64,000 bases of DNA from Ligustrum vulgare (taxonomy: Eukaryota; Streptophyta; Magnoliopsida; Lamiales; Oleaceae): the NCBI GenBank assembly GCA_963555705.1, contig OY743181.1:25548513-25612512 (forward strand), written 5' to 3'. Both the position numbers and the translations under genes were made by a program. Under the pieces are notes generated by a model. It worked only from the letters and a program-made list of their open reading frames with translations. It did no database searches and had not been told where the DNA came from. Below, one piece after another: positions 1 through 11,115 of this stretch (position 1 is its first letter; every line of letters begins with the position of its first letter).

Positions 1-687
1 CTAAGGAGATTCAAGATTGGAGGCTAAACAAGTAATTAAAGTCAAGAAAAGCTAGCCAAGAATCAAGTTGGAGCCAAAAAGAAGAAGAAATTGGACTCAG
101 CCAGTTTCGGTCGACCGAAAGTCATTCCGGTCGAACGAAAGTCTACAGAGATTTTTGAAGGCAGCCTCAGTCACGTTCGGCTGAGGCTTGGTCAACCGAA
201 AGACCCATTTCGGTTGACCATGTGATCGACCGAAATAATTTCGGTCGACCGAAACACTCCGTTTCACAAAAATGGGGTTTTTGTTGCAATTTTCGAAATT
301 ACACATTTTGCCCATTTTGTACATTATATACATATTTCTTTTCATTTGTAAAGATAACTTGGTTGTTCATTTGAATGCTCTTGAGAGCTTGGTCTTGAAA
401 GACCCCCCTTGATGTAAGGTTAACCTCCTTTGTTCTTGTATTATCCTCGGAATTTTTTCAACTAAATCTAGGGTATTATTATTCTTGTGTTTGTTGTTGA
501 TTTTCGCCACCTTGAAATTTTTTTGGTTGATACCCATTGGGCTAGGGTTTGTTAATCCTTGAATTTTGGATTAGATTCAAACTCGGGTTAAGGTGTTTAT
601 CCTTTATTTTACCACTTTTGCTTTATTGGGTTTTGTATTAAATTATTGTGAGAATTTTCAGTCAATATACCGAAGGGGTTCACATCA
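1..687 (+). mobile_element. Gypsy element A, 5' LTR (first ~65 bp lie outside the window)
   Basis: Positions 1-600 match 4761-5381 closely, and the last ~68 bp match 7387-7454, so this is the 5' copy of a direct terminal repeat of about 752 bp. It ends in ...CATCA at 687. Two bases later comes a primer-binding site. The copy contains several TTTCGGTCGACCGAAA-type palindromes between 105 and 258. The two LTRs differ at many positions, so the insertion is old. Confidence 0.85.
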
Positions 688-689
688 TT

Positions 690-701
690 TGGTAGCAGAG
701 C
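690..701 (+). promoter_or_regulatory. Primer-binding site of gypsy A
   Basis: TGGTAGCAGAGC lies two bases after the LTR end. It is one base away from TGGTATCAGAGC, the complement of the initiator Met-tRNA 3' end that many plant LTR elements use to prime minus-strand DNA. Confidence 0.75.
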
Positions 702-1503
702 TTGGCTCTAATTTGGTAAACCTATCTTTCACATTATTGTTGTTGTTATTCAAAAAAAAAATTCGAAAATTGGAAAAAAAGAAAATTGTGGAAATTTGTT
801 TTTTTTGATCATTTGTTGAACTCCACATATTGGGCATTTTGATTGTTAAACTTATTGGAGAATTCCATTAGTCATACACTTGCATTTCTATGTGTTCAAA
901 AGTGTGCCACCAAGTGTTTGATAAATTGTTCCAAAGAAAAATACTCCATTAGTGATTTGTTGTTCAATGTCCATATATTGCTAATTACTTAGGGCTATCC
1001 AATTCCCATCATTGAGATTGTGTTATCAACATTTTATTCCATATATCACTTGCTTCATCCATTGGATAATTTTTAATCATTCACTTCTTGCCACAATTGT
1101 GTTGTTGGGGGTTTTCATATATCCACATTCAAGGTCATTCAAAGATTGAGTACAAGTTGTTTGATAAATTGCCTCATTGAAAATTTACACTCTTGTACTT
1201 ATTGCTCTACATCTATACCTTATCTAATACTTGTAGTTATTCAATCTCATTATTGAAATTGTGATCCTAGCATCTTATCCCACATAACAATTGTTCATTT
1301 TGATTATAGCAAGCACATAAATTCTACTTGCTATTTGTGTCTACTTGTTCTAAATTCCTTCTTCCTTTGTTTGTGATTTCCTTGACTTCACAAGAATTAT
1401 ACTTTGTGGTTTAGTTGATTACCTTCCTTGGAGAACTTGAGAAAGGAGATTTTGAGTGGAAAAAGGCAAGAGTGGTGAGCTCATTAGAGGGTAAAAGCCT
1501 AAA

Positions 1504-2680
1504 TTGAGTGAAGCACGAGTGAAAAATATTCTTGTGAGAACACTTTCACACTTGCACACCATGTCAAATTCTAATACTCAAACTCAAGACTTGAAGTACT
1601 TGTTACAAAATCTTTCAACCACCATGGCTAGACAAATTGAGGAGATTGGGGGTGAGTTGGAAAATTTAGGAACAAGAGGGGAGAGTACATCAAATAGGGG
1701 AGGTGAAGAAAGAATGTGTAGTAGAAGAAGGGTGAGGGATAATTTTGGGGACATTGTGTATAGGGATGGAGTTAGAAGACAAAATGGGAGTTTGAATAGG
1801 AAAATTAGAATAGATGAAAGGGATGATGAAAGGGATGGTGAACAAAATGAGAGTTTGAATAGGAAAAGAAGAGAGTGGTTAGAATGTAGGAGAAATGGAG
1901 TTGATGAAAATATTGATAGTGCGGGAATGCAAAATTCATCACTCCATGGAATGTGTAGAAGTAGAGAAGTGGGAGAAGATTGGAGAATGGGTAGAAGACG
2001 AAGAGAATGGGTAGATAGGAGTGGAGATGTGATGGATGAGAAGGTTAATATTGAGCAAATGAAGGCTTCATCATTCCATAGGAGGGATGGTAGTGGAAGT
2101 AGAGAAGTAGTGAAGGAGATGAATGGTAGGCTACCAAAATTTTTGGACCATGATAATGAGAGGGGAGAGTTGGAGAGAATTGCTAGTCCACCAACATATT
2201 TGGCCCATGATAATGAGAGGGAAACAAATGGAGAATATAATTTCTACACTAGGTGCCTAGTGAGTGATAAACCATGTAGTCTCATGATAGACTGGGAGAT
2301 TGACACTAATTTGGTGAGTGCTAGTAGGGTGGAGAAATTGGGGTTACCGGTTATGAAGCATCCTAGTCCTTATATATTGCAAATGTTGAATGACTATGGG
2401 GAGGTGAGGGTAAGTGAACAAGTTCTTTTTACTTTTCACATTGGTACTTAAAGTGATCAAATATTATGTGATGTGATTCCCATACACACTACTCACGTAA
2501 TTTAGGGGAGACCTTGGCAATGTGAACGAAATGTGAATCATGATAGGAAGAGGAACCGGTGTAGCTTCCAAATGGATGGAAAAAAGGTTGTGATCCTATC
2601 TTTGAGCCCGGAAGAAGTCTGCAAAGACCAAATGAAGCTCAAGAAGGAATTTGATGAAGAAAGAAAAGAAAGGGAAAATA
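1504..2680 (+). pseudogene. Gypsy A gag remnant and aspartic protease region
   Basis: An open frame runs from 1504 to 2451. A likely original start is the ATG at 1561. The first ~60 codons after it resemble the N-terminus of plant gypsy Gag. A very Arg/Glu/Asn-rich low-complexity stretch follows where the capsid domain should be. From about 2250 the frame resembles the retropepsin-like region of gypsy Pol, with a VSASRVEKLGLPV segment. The expected Asp-Ser/Thr-Gly active site is replaced by MIDWEIDTN. The frame stops at 2451, but homologous codons continue in other frames to about 2680 with an in-frame stop. This is a dead relic. Confidence 0.7.
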
Positions 2681-2875
2681 GGAAATCAAAAAAAAAAAAA
2701 ATCACTTGAGGAAATTGATGTCAACACAAAAGTGAGGCCAAATGAAAAAGAGAGAGTTGGGGCCACGACCCTAGAAAAAGGTGAGGAATTGAGAGTTGGA
2801 GCCACGACTCCAGAAAAATGAGAGGCGAGAGAAGAACTAAGAGTTGAGGTTCCTACCTCAGAAAAAGGTGAGGGG

Positions 2876-4235
2876 GTGATGAGTGCCACCCATAAAATTG
2901 AGAGAAAGGATCACCCCAAAATGTTCTTTACTCTTGAATATTCTAACACTTCCCTCCCTAGCTTGGTTACTTCTTTGTTGCAAGAGATCGTTAAGCATAC
3001 TTATCAAAGCAACAAGGAGCTCCAAAGGCATACCGTGTGGAAGAAATTCATGGAAACATTTTCCTACAACAACGAGTACAACCGAGGTAAAGAAAATGGG
3101 ATAACCAATGCAACCTCTAGGAGGTATGCTTCTAACATTTCTTTGAATGCAAGGTTATTGTGTTTTGAATACATTAGAGGGTTGTACGATCTTGATATAG
3201 ATTTGATAAGTGTGTTGTTGATTTGTGAAAATGTAACATGTGGTAGGGATCATTATCATGATGAGTGCTTAATTTGTAAATACAACTTTTTGCATGTGCC
3301 AAATTGCATAAGTACCAAATCCTTTTGTAAAAATGTTGCATATAGTGAATTTCATGAGCATGATGAATTCCTATTTTGTAAGAATATGCTTGATGTGCCT
3401 ATTTGTCCTATAAAGGAATTGCTAGTTGGGGAAGTCCATGGGAGAAATTTATTGGAATATCTTGATGATAAAAGGACTTCGCTTCTAACATTTCTAAATG
3501 TCCACTCATTTTATTTTGAACATGTTAAGGACATGCATGTCAATAATCCAAATTTGTTAAACATTTATGAATCATGTTGTGAGCGATATCTTGATGAATT
3601 CTATGGGAATGATAATTATTTATTTTGGAAAATTGGATTGTTTCTTTTTAAATGTGCCATTTGCAAATTACTAATGGGAGAGGCACATGACAGTTGTTTG
3701 ATGGGACGATTTAAAATTAACGGGGTCTTAGGGGTATTATGTGATCAATTTTATTGGCCTAATTTGAAGATTGGTGTTGAATATGTTTGCACTTATAGTA
3801 AATGTCGAACTTGTAAAATGGCTAAACTCAAGTTTTTGCCCCAAGAATTCCATACATATTTACCCATCATGAGTAAACCTTGGATTACTAATTCTATGAA
3901 TTTTATAGTAGGTTTACTTGGAACAAAGAAAGAAAATGATGCTATTTTTGCGTTTGTTGGTGGGAGTGTTAAAATGTTACATTTGATTGCATGCCACGAA
4001 ACCAACAAGACCATCAACATAGCTAATATTTTATTTCGGGAAGTCGTGCATTTGCACGAAGTTGGTTCTAATTTTGTGGTTGTTAAATTTGCTTGCAATT
4101 TAATTGCTCATCCTATTAGCAAGTTTTCTCCACTTAAAGTTGCTTGTGACTTTAACCTATTAATTCTGTTGAACTTTATGCATATGTTTATTGAAGAAAG
4201 AGTTGGTTTAGGTGAGTACGAGAATGCACCTTTGG
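2876..4235 (+). pseudogene. Gypsy A RNase H tail and integrase remnant, reverse transcriptase missing
   Basis: A 504-codon frame (2876-4390) looks long but is a deleted pol. Codons near 3100-3180 match the RNase H end (SRRYASNISLNARLL). Next comes the integrase zinc-binding region with its C-x2-C pair (CRTCKMAKLK, near 3808) and the start of the catalytic core (PWITNSMNFIVGL, about 3880). After FREVVHLHEV the frame jumps to the C-terminal segment that normally reads KFSPFE...GFNPL. The reverse transcriptase and the middle of the integrase core are therefore deleted. The normal core Asp in W-x-D-x-S-M-D-F is Asn. The frame being open does not imply function. Confidence 0.7.
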
Positions 4236-4522
4236 TTAAGCCCCTTTGCAGGAGGCTCGGGCTTCCAATTGGGGAAATTGGTCTGCAATGGGCTTCCAAT
4301 GCCAACCATGGCGGTAAGCATATTCCATTTGATCCCAGCAGCCGGATGTATTCACCATTCGTGGAAGGAGCTACCCCCCCGATCAAATAAATTTCAAATT
4401 GCTAATTTGCGGTGTTGGCACATCTCAAGCTTTTGGCAACGCCTACAAATTGATTTTGCACGGTGAGTATGAAATTTCAGTTACATTTATTGTGTCTGAA
4501 TTTTCTATTTTTTTATTGTAGG
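4236..4522 (+). other. Unassigned insert near the 3' end of gypsy A
   Basis: After about 4235 the sequence no longer resembles gypsy pol. It has higher GC than its surroundings and three copies of GGCTTCCAAT, and it keeps two frames open (one to 4390, one to 4466). A possible GT-AG pair lies at about 4463 (GTGAGT) and 4521 (TTATTGTAG). It may be a captured host fragment or unusual element sequence. I do not recognise a product. Confidence 0.35.
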
Positions 4523-4695
4523 TGTCGATTCGTGGTCGAATCTCTTTCGAGATGGAGGAGATGATGAGAATCGCGAAGGTCCAACTTCAACGCATGAACC
4601 TGTGATCCATAATGTTGCAAGATCAAAGTTCAAGGAGTCTCAGATAGTGCACTCAAGCAAGATTCGAGGTCGAATCATTTTCAAGAGGGAGGGGA
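4523..4695 (+). repeat. Duplicated pol-end / polypurine-tract / LTR-start motif
   Basis: A module with an ATTCGxGGTCGAATC core, a purine run and GATGATGAGAA occurs twice, at about 4524-4572 and 4660-4706. The second copy carries the better polypurine tract (AAGAGGGAGGGGA, about 4683-4695) and directly precedes the 3' LTR. The first looks like an older or decayed copy of the same junction. Confidence 0.55.
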
Positions 4696-5381
4696 TGATG
4701 AGAACCGAGAAAGTCAAACCTCGATGTGCAAGCCTGTGAGACCCATGACGAGATTCGATGCTAAGGAGGTTCAAGATTCGAGGCTAAACAAGTAATTAAA
4801 GTCAAGAAAAGCTAGCCAAGAATCAAGTTGGAGCCAAAAAGAAGAAGAAATTGGACTCAGTCAATTTCGGTCGACCGAAAGTCATTCCGGTCGAACGAAA
4901 GTCTGCAGAGATTTTTGAAGGCAGCCTCAGTCATGTTCGGCTGAGGCTTGGTCGACTGAAAGACCCATTTCGGTCGACCATGTGATCGACCGAAATAATT
5001 TCGATCGATCGAAAGACTCCGTTTCACAAAAACAGAATTTTTGTGGCAATTTCCGAAATTACAGATTTTGCCCATTTTGTACATTATATGCACATTTCTT
5101 TTCATTTGTAAAGATAACTTGGTCGTTCATTTGAATGCTCTTGAGAGCTTGGTCTTGAAAGACCCCCCTTGAGGTAAGGTTAACCTCCTTTGTTCTTGTA
5201 TTATCCTTGTAATTTCTTCAACTAAATCTAGGGTATTATTATTCTTGTGTTTGTTGTTGATTTCCGCCACCTTGAAATTTGTTTGGTTGATACACATTGG
5301 GCTAGAATTTGTTAATCCTTGAATTTTGGGTTAGATTTAAACTTGGGTTAAGGTGTTTATCCTTTATTTTACCACTTTAGC
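4696..5381 (+). mobile_element. Gypsy element A, 3' LTR, first part
   Basis: It starts TGATGAGAACC just after the polypurine tract and matches the 5' LTR from 4761 onward. It breaks off at 5381, where gypsy element B begins, and resumes at 7387. The two parts sum to about 754 bp, equal to the 5' LTR length after allowing for its missing 65 bp. Confidence 0.85.
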
Positions 5382-5987
5382 TGATAAGATTCGAGATGTG
5401 CGGAAGAAACGCTGGAAAGTTCCGAACCCGGGTTGTGGATGGATGGTGGAATCTTGACCCGATATTCACGACGTGATGGCTCGACGATGTGGAATAAACA
5501 ACCAAGACTTTCGAAACGCCACAAGGAATTGCTCAATCTCCTTGATAAGTTTCTGGTTTTGAACGCCACAAATACACTCGCGAATATTTGATAAGTTCTG
5601 GATGAATGTCACAAGATAATCAATCTTGATAATTTCGGGTTTGTAATGTGGGCTGAATAGAGACTTTGAATTTGAATAAAAGAGATTGAATTTTTTTCAA
5701 TTGTTTAATGTGTGGATTCACATTACAAACTCGAACTTATCAAGATTGATTATCTTGTGACGTTCATCCAGAACTTATCAAATATTCGCGAGAGTATTTG
5801 TGGCATTCAAAAACAGAAACTTATCAAGGAGATTGGGCAATTCATTGTGGCGTTTCGAAAGTCGTGGTTCTTTATTCCACATCGTCGAGCCATCACGTCG
5901 TGAATATCGGGTCAAGATTCCACCGTCCATCCACAACCTAGGTTCGAAACTTTCCGGCGTTTCTTCCGCGCATCTCGAATCTTATCA
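5382..5987 (+). repeat. Palindromic LTR of gypsy B
   Basis: The LTR is itself a long inverted repeat. The left arm, about 5382-5650, is the near-complete reverse complement of the right arm, about 5719-5987, around a ~68-bp A/T-rich spacer holding AATAAAAG. The ends read TGATAAGATTCGAGATG and CATCTCGAATCTTATCA. Only the spacer and right arm are present in the 3' copy. Confidence 0.85.
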
Positions 5988-5989
5988 TA

Positions 5990-6001
5990 TGGTATCAAAG
6001 C
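5990..6001 (+). promoter_or_regulatory. Primer-binding site of gypsy B
   Basis: TGGTATCAAAGC lies two bases after the TCA end of the LTR and is one mismatch from the Met-tRNA complement. This identifies 5382-5987 as a 5' LTR rather than a free foldback element and gives the plus orientation. Confidence 0.75.
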
Positions 6002-6357
6002 TTGGATCTATTTCAGATTCTTGCGTTTCTTGGATTTCTTGATTTTTTCGTGTTCTTCGTGTCAGTCATAAATTTTTTCAGTTTCATCCATAAGAGTCAG
6101 TCCCAAAAATTCAAAAGTGTTTTTCTTCTTCGTTTTTCCTCCAAATCCAGTTCCCTTTTTTCTGTCATACTCGTAGTCCAATTCTCTGGCAGATTAAAAA
6201 AAAATTCCAGATATTCTCCAAATATCCCGAATTTCCTTGTTCGTGTCTTAAAAATGTCTGATTGAGAGGTTTCCACATCTTCATCTTCCATTGGAGACAG
6301 AAAACAGCTCGGGGTGTGAATAGAAGGAATGAATAGGGTAATGATGATATTGCAGTA

Positions 6358-7075
6358 ATGAGGGCACAATTTGAGAGGTTTATGGCACAGATGGAGAATC
6401 GAGGTGCGGAACGTGAACAAAGACCTCGGGATCAATCACGTGATAGTTCTCGAGTTAGGAGAGGTAACATACGTGAGGTTGGTATGAATGATGAGGGCAT
6501 GGAAAGTAAAAGTGGAAGTATATCTTTGGGAAGTATGCGAAGGAGGGATAGAAGAGATAGGTATGAGAGGAGGCAGGATAGGGAGCGTCGTGATGCTAGG
6601 AGGCATCGTGGGGGTAGAGATGTTATTGATGACGACCTTGGGAAAATTAAAGTGAAAATACCATCGTTCCAGGGTAGGAGTGATCCGGAGACATACTTGG
6701 ATTGGGAAACCAAGGTTGAACGACTATTTGATTGTCACAATTATTCGGAAAAGAAGAAGGTGAAGTTAGCTGTGATTGAATTCACAGATTATGCCAATAT
6801 TTGGTGGGATCAACTAATGACGGGTAGGAGGAGGAACCTTGAGGAGCTAGTGGAGACTTGGGGTGAATTAAAAACCATAATGAGGAAGGGATTTGTGCCG
6901 ATTCATTATTATAGGGATATTTATCAGAGGCTGAGGGTATGACTCAGGGGTCGGGGAGTGTAGAAGATTATCATAAGGATATGGAGGTAGCGATGATTCG
7001 GGATAATGTGGTGGAGGATCGGGAAGCTACGATGGCTAGGTTTCTGAGTGGGCTGAATAGAGACTTTGAATTTGA
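6358..7075 (+). pseudogene. Gypsy B gag (capsid) remnant
   Basis: The open frame at 6358-6942 starts with a charged Arg-rich stretch (about residues 20-90). It then resembles the plant gypsy capsid domain (VKIPSFQGRSDPETYLDWE, then a YANIWWDQL segment). At about 6940 a one-base shift moves the coding sequence to another frame, which continues (VEDYHKDMEVAMIRDNV ... REATMARFLSGLNRDF) to about 7062. There gag runs directly into the LTR at a shared sequence, and the frame ends at about 7078. The zinc knuckle, protease and rest of pol are missing. Confidence 0.75.
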
Positions 7076-7386
7076 ATAAAAGAGATTGAATGTTTTTCAA
7101 TTGTTTAATGTGTGGATTCACATTACAAACCCGAACTTATCAAGATTGATTATCTTGTGGCGTTCATCCAGAACTTATCAAATATTCGCGAGAATATTTT
7201 TGGAGTTCAAACCAGAAACTTATCAAGGAGATTGGGCAATTCCTTGTGGCGTTTCGAAAGTCTTGGTTCTTTATTCCGCATCGTCGAGCCATCGCGTCGT
7301 GAATATCGGGTCAAGATTCCACCGTCCATCCACAACCTGGATTCGGAACTTTCCGGCGTTTCTTCCTCGCATCTCGAATCTTATCA
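7048..7386 (+). mobile_element. Gypsy B, right LTR remnant (right arm only)
   Basis: It matches 5648-5987 base for base apart from scattered changes. It lacks the left palindrome arm. The junction lies within GTGGGCTGAATAGAGAC, a sequence present both in the gag coding region and at 5649 in the LTR. Confidence 0.8.
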
Positions 7387-7454
7387 TATTTCTTGGATTT
7401 TGTATTAAATTGTTGTGAAAATTTTTGGTCAATATACTGAAGGGGTTCGCATCA
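7387..7454 (+). mobile_element. Gypsy element A, 3' LTR, last part
   Basis: The stretch ending GAAGGGGTTCGCATCA matches the 5' LTR end at 620-687. It is the distal remainder of the LTR split by element B. Confidence 0.8.
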
Positions 7455-7502
7455 TAAAGGGTTATCATTAAATTATACACAAAGTCAATATAAATTATTC
7501 TA

Positions 7503-7885
7503 GTTGTAAATATTAATCGGTTCCACATGTATCCATACATAGATATCGATACATGCAGTGAGAATATTTTGAATTGTTTATCTTTGTATAAAATCATGTA
7601 ATGCTTATCTAATTGATCTCTAATGTTTTTAAGTAAATGATTAACTGGAAAACAAGTAATATACTTTAAAGTTGCAACACAATTTTCCAATCAATTCATC
7701 ATGTATCGATATATGCAATAAATCATTTAGGATTATTTATCATTAATGAAATCATGGAATACCTGATTAACTGATTTCCAGTATTTTTATGCTTTAAATT
7801 GATAATTTGATTATAAGATTGGAAATCAAGTAATACACATAAAAGTTGTAAATTGACCTGCTTGTATCGATACATGCAACATTAG
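7503..7885. repeat. Diverged tandem repeat, ~160-bp period
   Basis: A core of the form ATCGATACATGCA recurs at about 7548, 7707 and 7868, spacings of 159 and 161. The sequence between the cores also aligns in order (AAATCATG.AAT, a GATTAACTG-like stretch, AACAAGTAATA..C, GTTG.AA). This gives about 2.3 diverged copies of a short satellite. Confidence 0.6.
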
Positions 7886-8938
7886 AACTTTTGAAAGCAA
7901 GTTTTTATATTATGCACTAGACTCCAAATCAACTTCCACTATGCCATATAAAATGAAAATATTTTGCGTGAAATCGTGTGCCCCACAAGATTTGTAGCTC
8001 CTTCAAAATGTCATCATTTCTTGCTTTTATACGTCTAACAATCGCACCTTTGAAACTAACATTCGATTTCAAAGTTGTCATGTCCTTTATTTGAGTGATC
8101 TCACTAATTGTACCTTCAATAACTGCTACCTATAACTTCCTCAATAACTTCTTCTCCAATAACCGTTAGATCATTAGGGGATTATGGGCAATTGTGAAGG
8201 GTATCTGCTCCATAACTTTGTCAGTTATACTCCATACTCTCGTCATTTTTTTAGGACACGGGACCGTTTATAATCTCACTCCTTCTTGAATTCTTTGCCC
8301 TAATTGGACGAACCATGTCTCGTTCTGTTAGCCTTAATTGGCATTCTCGCCATTTCGGCTAGGTGACATTTCACCAATTGCTGACTATTTTAATATTCAG
8401 CGTATTCACTTTTATTTTTGGAAGATTTTACGTGTCAACAATAATCTAACCTAGGAAATAACATTTCCCAGTACGTTGTGAAAATAAAATAAAAAGTAAA
8501 GTAAATATAGATTACTTGTTAATATAGTAATGATATGATGGAACGCCAACTTTCTTTCCAATCACTCCTAGTTATTAAAGTTTTCAATAAATATGATATA
8601 CAGTTAGCTATACAACAACCATTGAGCAACTATTCTATTATATTGTTACCTTCCGGCACAATAATGCAAATGAATTATAAGTAAGAATTGTATCTATATG
8701 TGAGAGTTATATGTGGGGAGGGTAGATCAGCTTATGGAAGGCCTTCCTAGCAAAGTTACAAATAAAATAATACTTGTCTGACAGTGGAATACAAGGGTTA
8801 GCAATAAAATGGATTTAAAAGGTAGAGTGATTATTCACATGACGACTATCTATATAATTATTGATTTTACTATTCCTAATTTTTATTCGATTGAATGCAA
8901 TTAAAATTATTTTAAGTATAATAATATATATTTAAAAA
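7886..8938. other. Intergenic sequence, nothing recognised
   Basis: About 1 kb of AT-rich sequence without a convincing reading frame, RNA gene or clear repeat. Confidence 0.5.
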
Positions 8939-11115
8939 AGGGGATTTACAAAAATGGCCATTTTTATGCTTGTCAAATAAAAAGTATTCATTTTTAATAA
9001 CTATTGCAAAAATTGCCAATTTTAGGACCAAAATGCCTATTATGTCCTTACTAAAATTAAAAGGTAAATTTTATATTAAATATTGCACAAATCTCGAGAT
9101 TGGCATCTTCGTGTTGCTTATTAGATATTGATTATTACCTATTGGTTATTACATTCTAATTTCTTGAGGTAGAATTATACAGTGAGTATTGACCAAATAT
9201 TTTGAACAATGAAGATAATTATTTCAGAACTCTATTAACTTTAAGAATAAGTTATATACTCAAAGTTTCTAAAATCATTTCATTTTCTTTGAAAATTATA
9301 TCAACATTCAAGTTTGCTAGTTTTTTGGCTCGTAAATCTTTGTAGAAGGTAAATTTTTTTTATATATATTGTTCATTTTGATAAATTTTCTTCAACATTT
9401 TTAGGTTTGATTACAATATATTTGATTATGTAAAGAATTATTAACCTATTTGAAGTTAGATTGTTGGAGTATTTGCACTTGAATCCATGTTCTTTTATGT
9501 GTGTTCCTTCAACATTGTCACATCCTTCTTAAATGAATTAGATAGATATAATTTAAGGTAGTTTTATATTGAGAAGGTCATTAATGGTGATTTTCTGGTT
9601 GAATAAGAAGATAAATTTCATGTTGTGCAGTCTTAAATACCGTTCTCAATATGTAATGAATGTTTATAATGATGTTTTGTAAGTGGCAGAATTGGTTGTT
9701 GAGGAGAATTAGAAATGCACAAGTGTAACCCATCATGTCATTCTAGGCATCTCCTAAATGTCTATAATGATACCTAAAATGTAGATCATGACATCTCATT
9801 ACTTAAATCTCGAGAACAGGGTAACTCATGGGTTTGTATATGAAATCGTTTTGGATTTTTTTGTCTTACATATTTACTGGGGTTACCATGCTCAATCTAG
9901 TTATTTTTTTAAAGCTTATATTATTTGTATCCATGACATGCAGTTATGGGAGATGTCATGAGATTTATTCTCTCACGGTGGTGGCTTTGTACACTTGGAC
10001 GATGATTGGAAGTGGCTTAGCAATCGAACAACATCAATCCTCTTTGGACTTGACATTTAGTATGAAGAGCTTGTAAATAAATGTATGAGAAGCTTAATTT
10101 AGATAAAATAAAATTTAAGATCCAATTGAAATTCAAGGTTTCGAACATGAATATACCTCCCACAGATGTAGCAGACAGTGAGGATTTGTAATGGTACATC
10201 TCTCTCCATACTCAGACCGCTTTATGTGTAGTTAAGGATGAATATGCTGCTAAAGACAACGAATTCAACTTAGGAGCTCAACACTTATCAATGCAAGAGA
10301 ATGCTACGTCCGATGATGAGGAAGGGTGTGTGTGCGAATCACAAAGGCAATTAATGATTCCTAAAACTGAAGTAGTGCAAGATGAAGATAACCAGTTATC
10401 CAAGAATGAACTTCTATGTTAAGAACAAGATGGAATATATGAGAACCAATTTTTATTTCACAAAAAATAGATTCATACAAGGCTTCGACTTCAGGCTATG
10501 ACCGAGAAGTTTCATTTCAAGGTGAAAAAGTCAAATCGAAGATCACTTACTATTTCTTGCGTTGATGTCACCTGTCGTTGGTTAGTACGTACCTTAAAGG
10601 TCAAAAGTTCAGAGGCATTTATGATTCGATGTTGTATATCTGAGCACACATACTCTTTAGATGTCCAATGCAATTCAAAAAATCATGCGACAATTACCCT
10701 AATCAGGGAGCACATTTTGAAGCGATTAGATGATGCCAAAAACCAACCTTATGTTCCCACAGGTATTATTGGGGATATGGAATGTGAGTTTGGTGTTACA
10801 ATTACCTACAACAAAGCATGGAAGGGTAAAGAGAAAGGACTTGTTCGGCTATGTGGTTCACAAGAATAGAGTTTTTTGAAGTTGTCCTCTAACTGTCATG
10901 TTCTTACAGAGAAAAATCTCATAACAGTCACGCATATTAAGTTGAATAGTAGAAATAGATTCTTGCATTTCTTATTAGCATTGGGGCCATGCATATGAGG
11001 TTTTCAAGATTATATGCGACAAGGAATTTGTGTCGATGGAAGCCATTTAAAGGGCCTTTACAAGGGTACATGTTTAGTAGCTGTAGCTCAAGATCAAACT
11101 TACAAATTTTTCTAG
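8939..11115 (+). mobile_element. Mutator-like element relic
   Basis: GGGGATTTACAAAAATGGCC at 8940 resembles the terminus of plant Mutator-like elements, and a transposase relic follows on the same strand. No matching right end is seen. The sequence passes at about 11115 into a fragment of a large LTR. The left boundary is tentative. Confidence 0.45.
10090..11115 (+). pseudogene. MuDR-type transposase pseudogene
   Basis: The frame 10498-10869 encodes a segment like the plant MuDR DNA-binding domain: FHFKVKKSNRRSLTISC, CRWLVRT, then SEHTYSLDV and GIIGDMECEFGVTITYNKAW. Further on, at about 11010-11110 in another frame, DGSHLKGLYKGTCLVAVAQD resembles the first-Asp block of the MULE catalytic core. 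Upstream codons (10150-10490) are Asp/Glu-rich with stops, like a decayed N-terminal region. Frameshifts and stops separate the blocks, and the rest of the DDE core is missing. It encodes no working transposase. Confidence 0.7.

Larger units (their letters stand above)
5382..7386 (+). mobile_element. Nested gypsy element B, deletion derivative
   Basis: The element lies inside the 3' LTR of element A. It has a 606-bp left LTR (5382-5987), a primer-binding site at 5990, a short internal region with only gag, and a right LTR remnant (7048-7386) equivalent to the last 340 bp of the left one. Outer ends are TGATAAGATTCG and CGAATCTTATCA. Pol is absent. I see no convincing 5-bp target duplication, which fits rearrangement at the right end. 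Confidence 0.75.

Noticed and set aside
2876..4390. A 504-codon intact protein gene
   Set aside because: It reads as gypsy pol with RT and part of integrase deleted and foreign sequence at the end. The open frame looks accidental.
4463..4521. A spliced host gene fragment in gypsy A
   Set aside because: The GT-AG pair and short open frames are too weak, and no product is recognised. It is kept only as an unassigned insert.
5382..5987. An independent foldback DNA transposon
   Set aside because: A primer site and gag follow it, and half of it recurs as the 3' LTR, so it is an LTR.
9828..10076. 82-codon hydrophobic frame
   Set aside because: No family resemblance. It lies inside the Mutator-like relic in AT-rich DNA and is likely chance.
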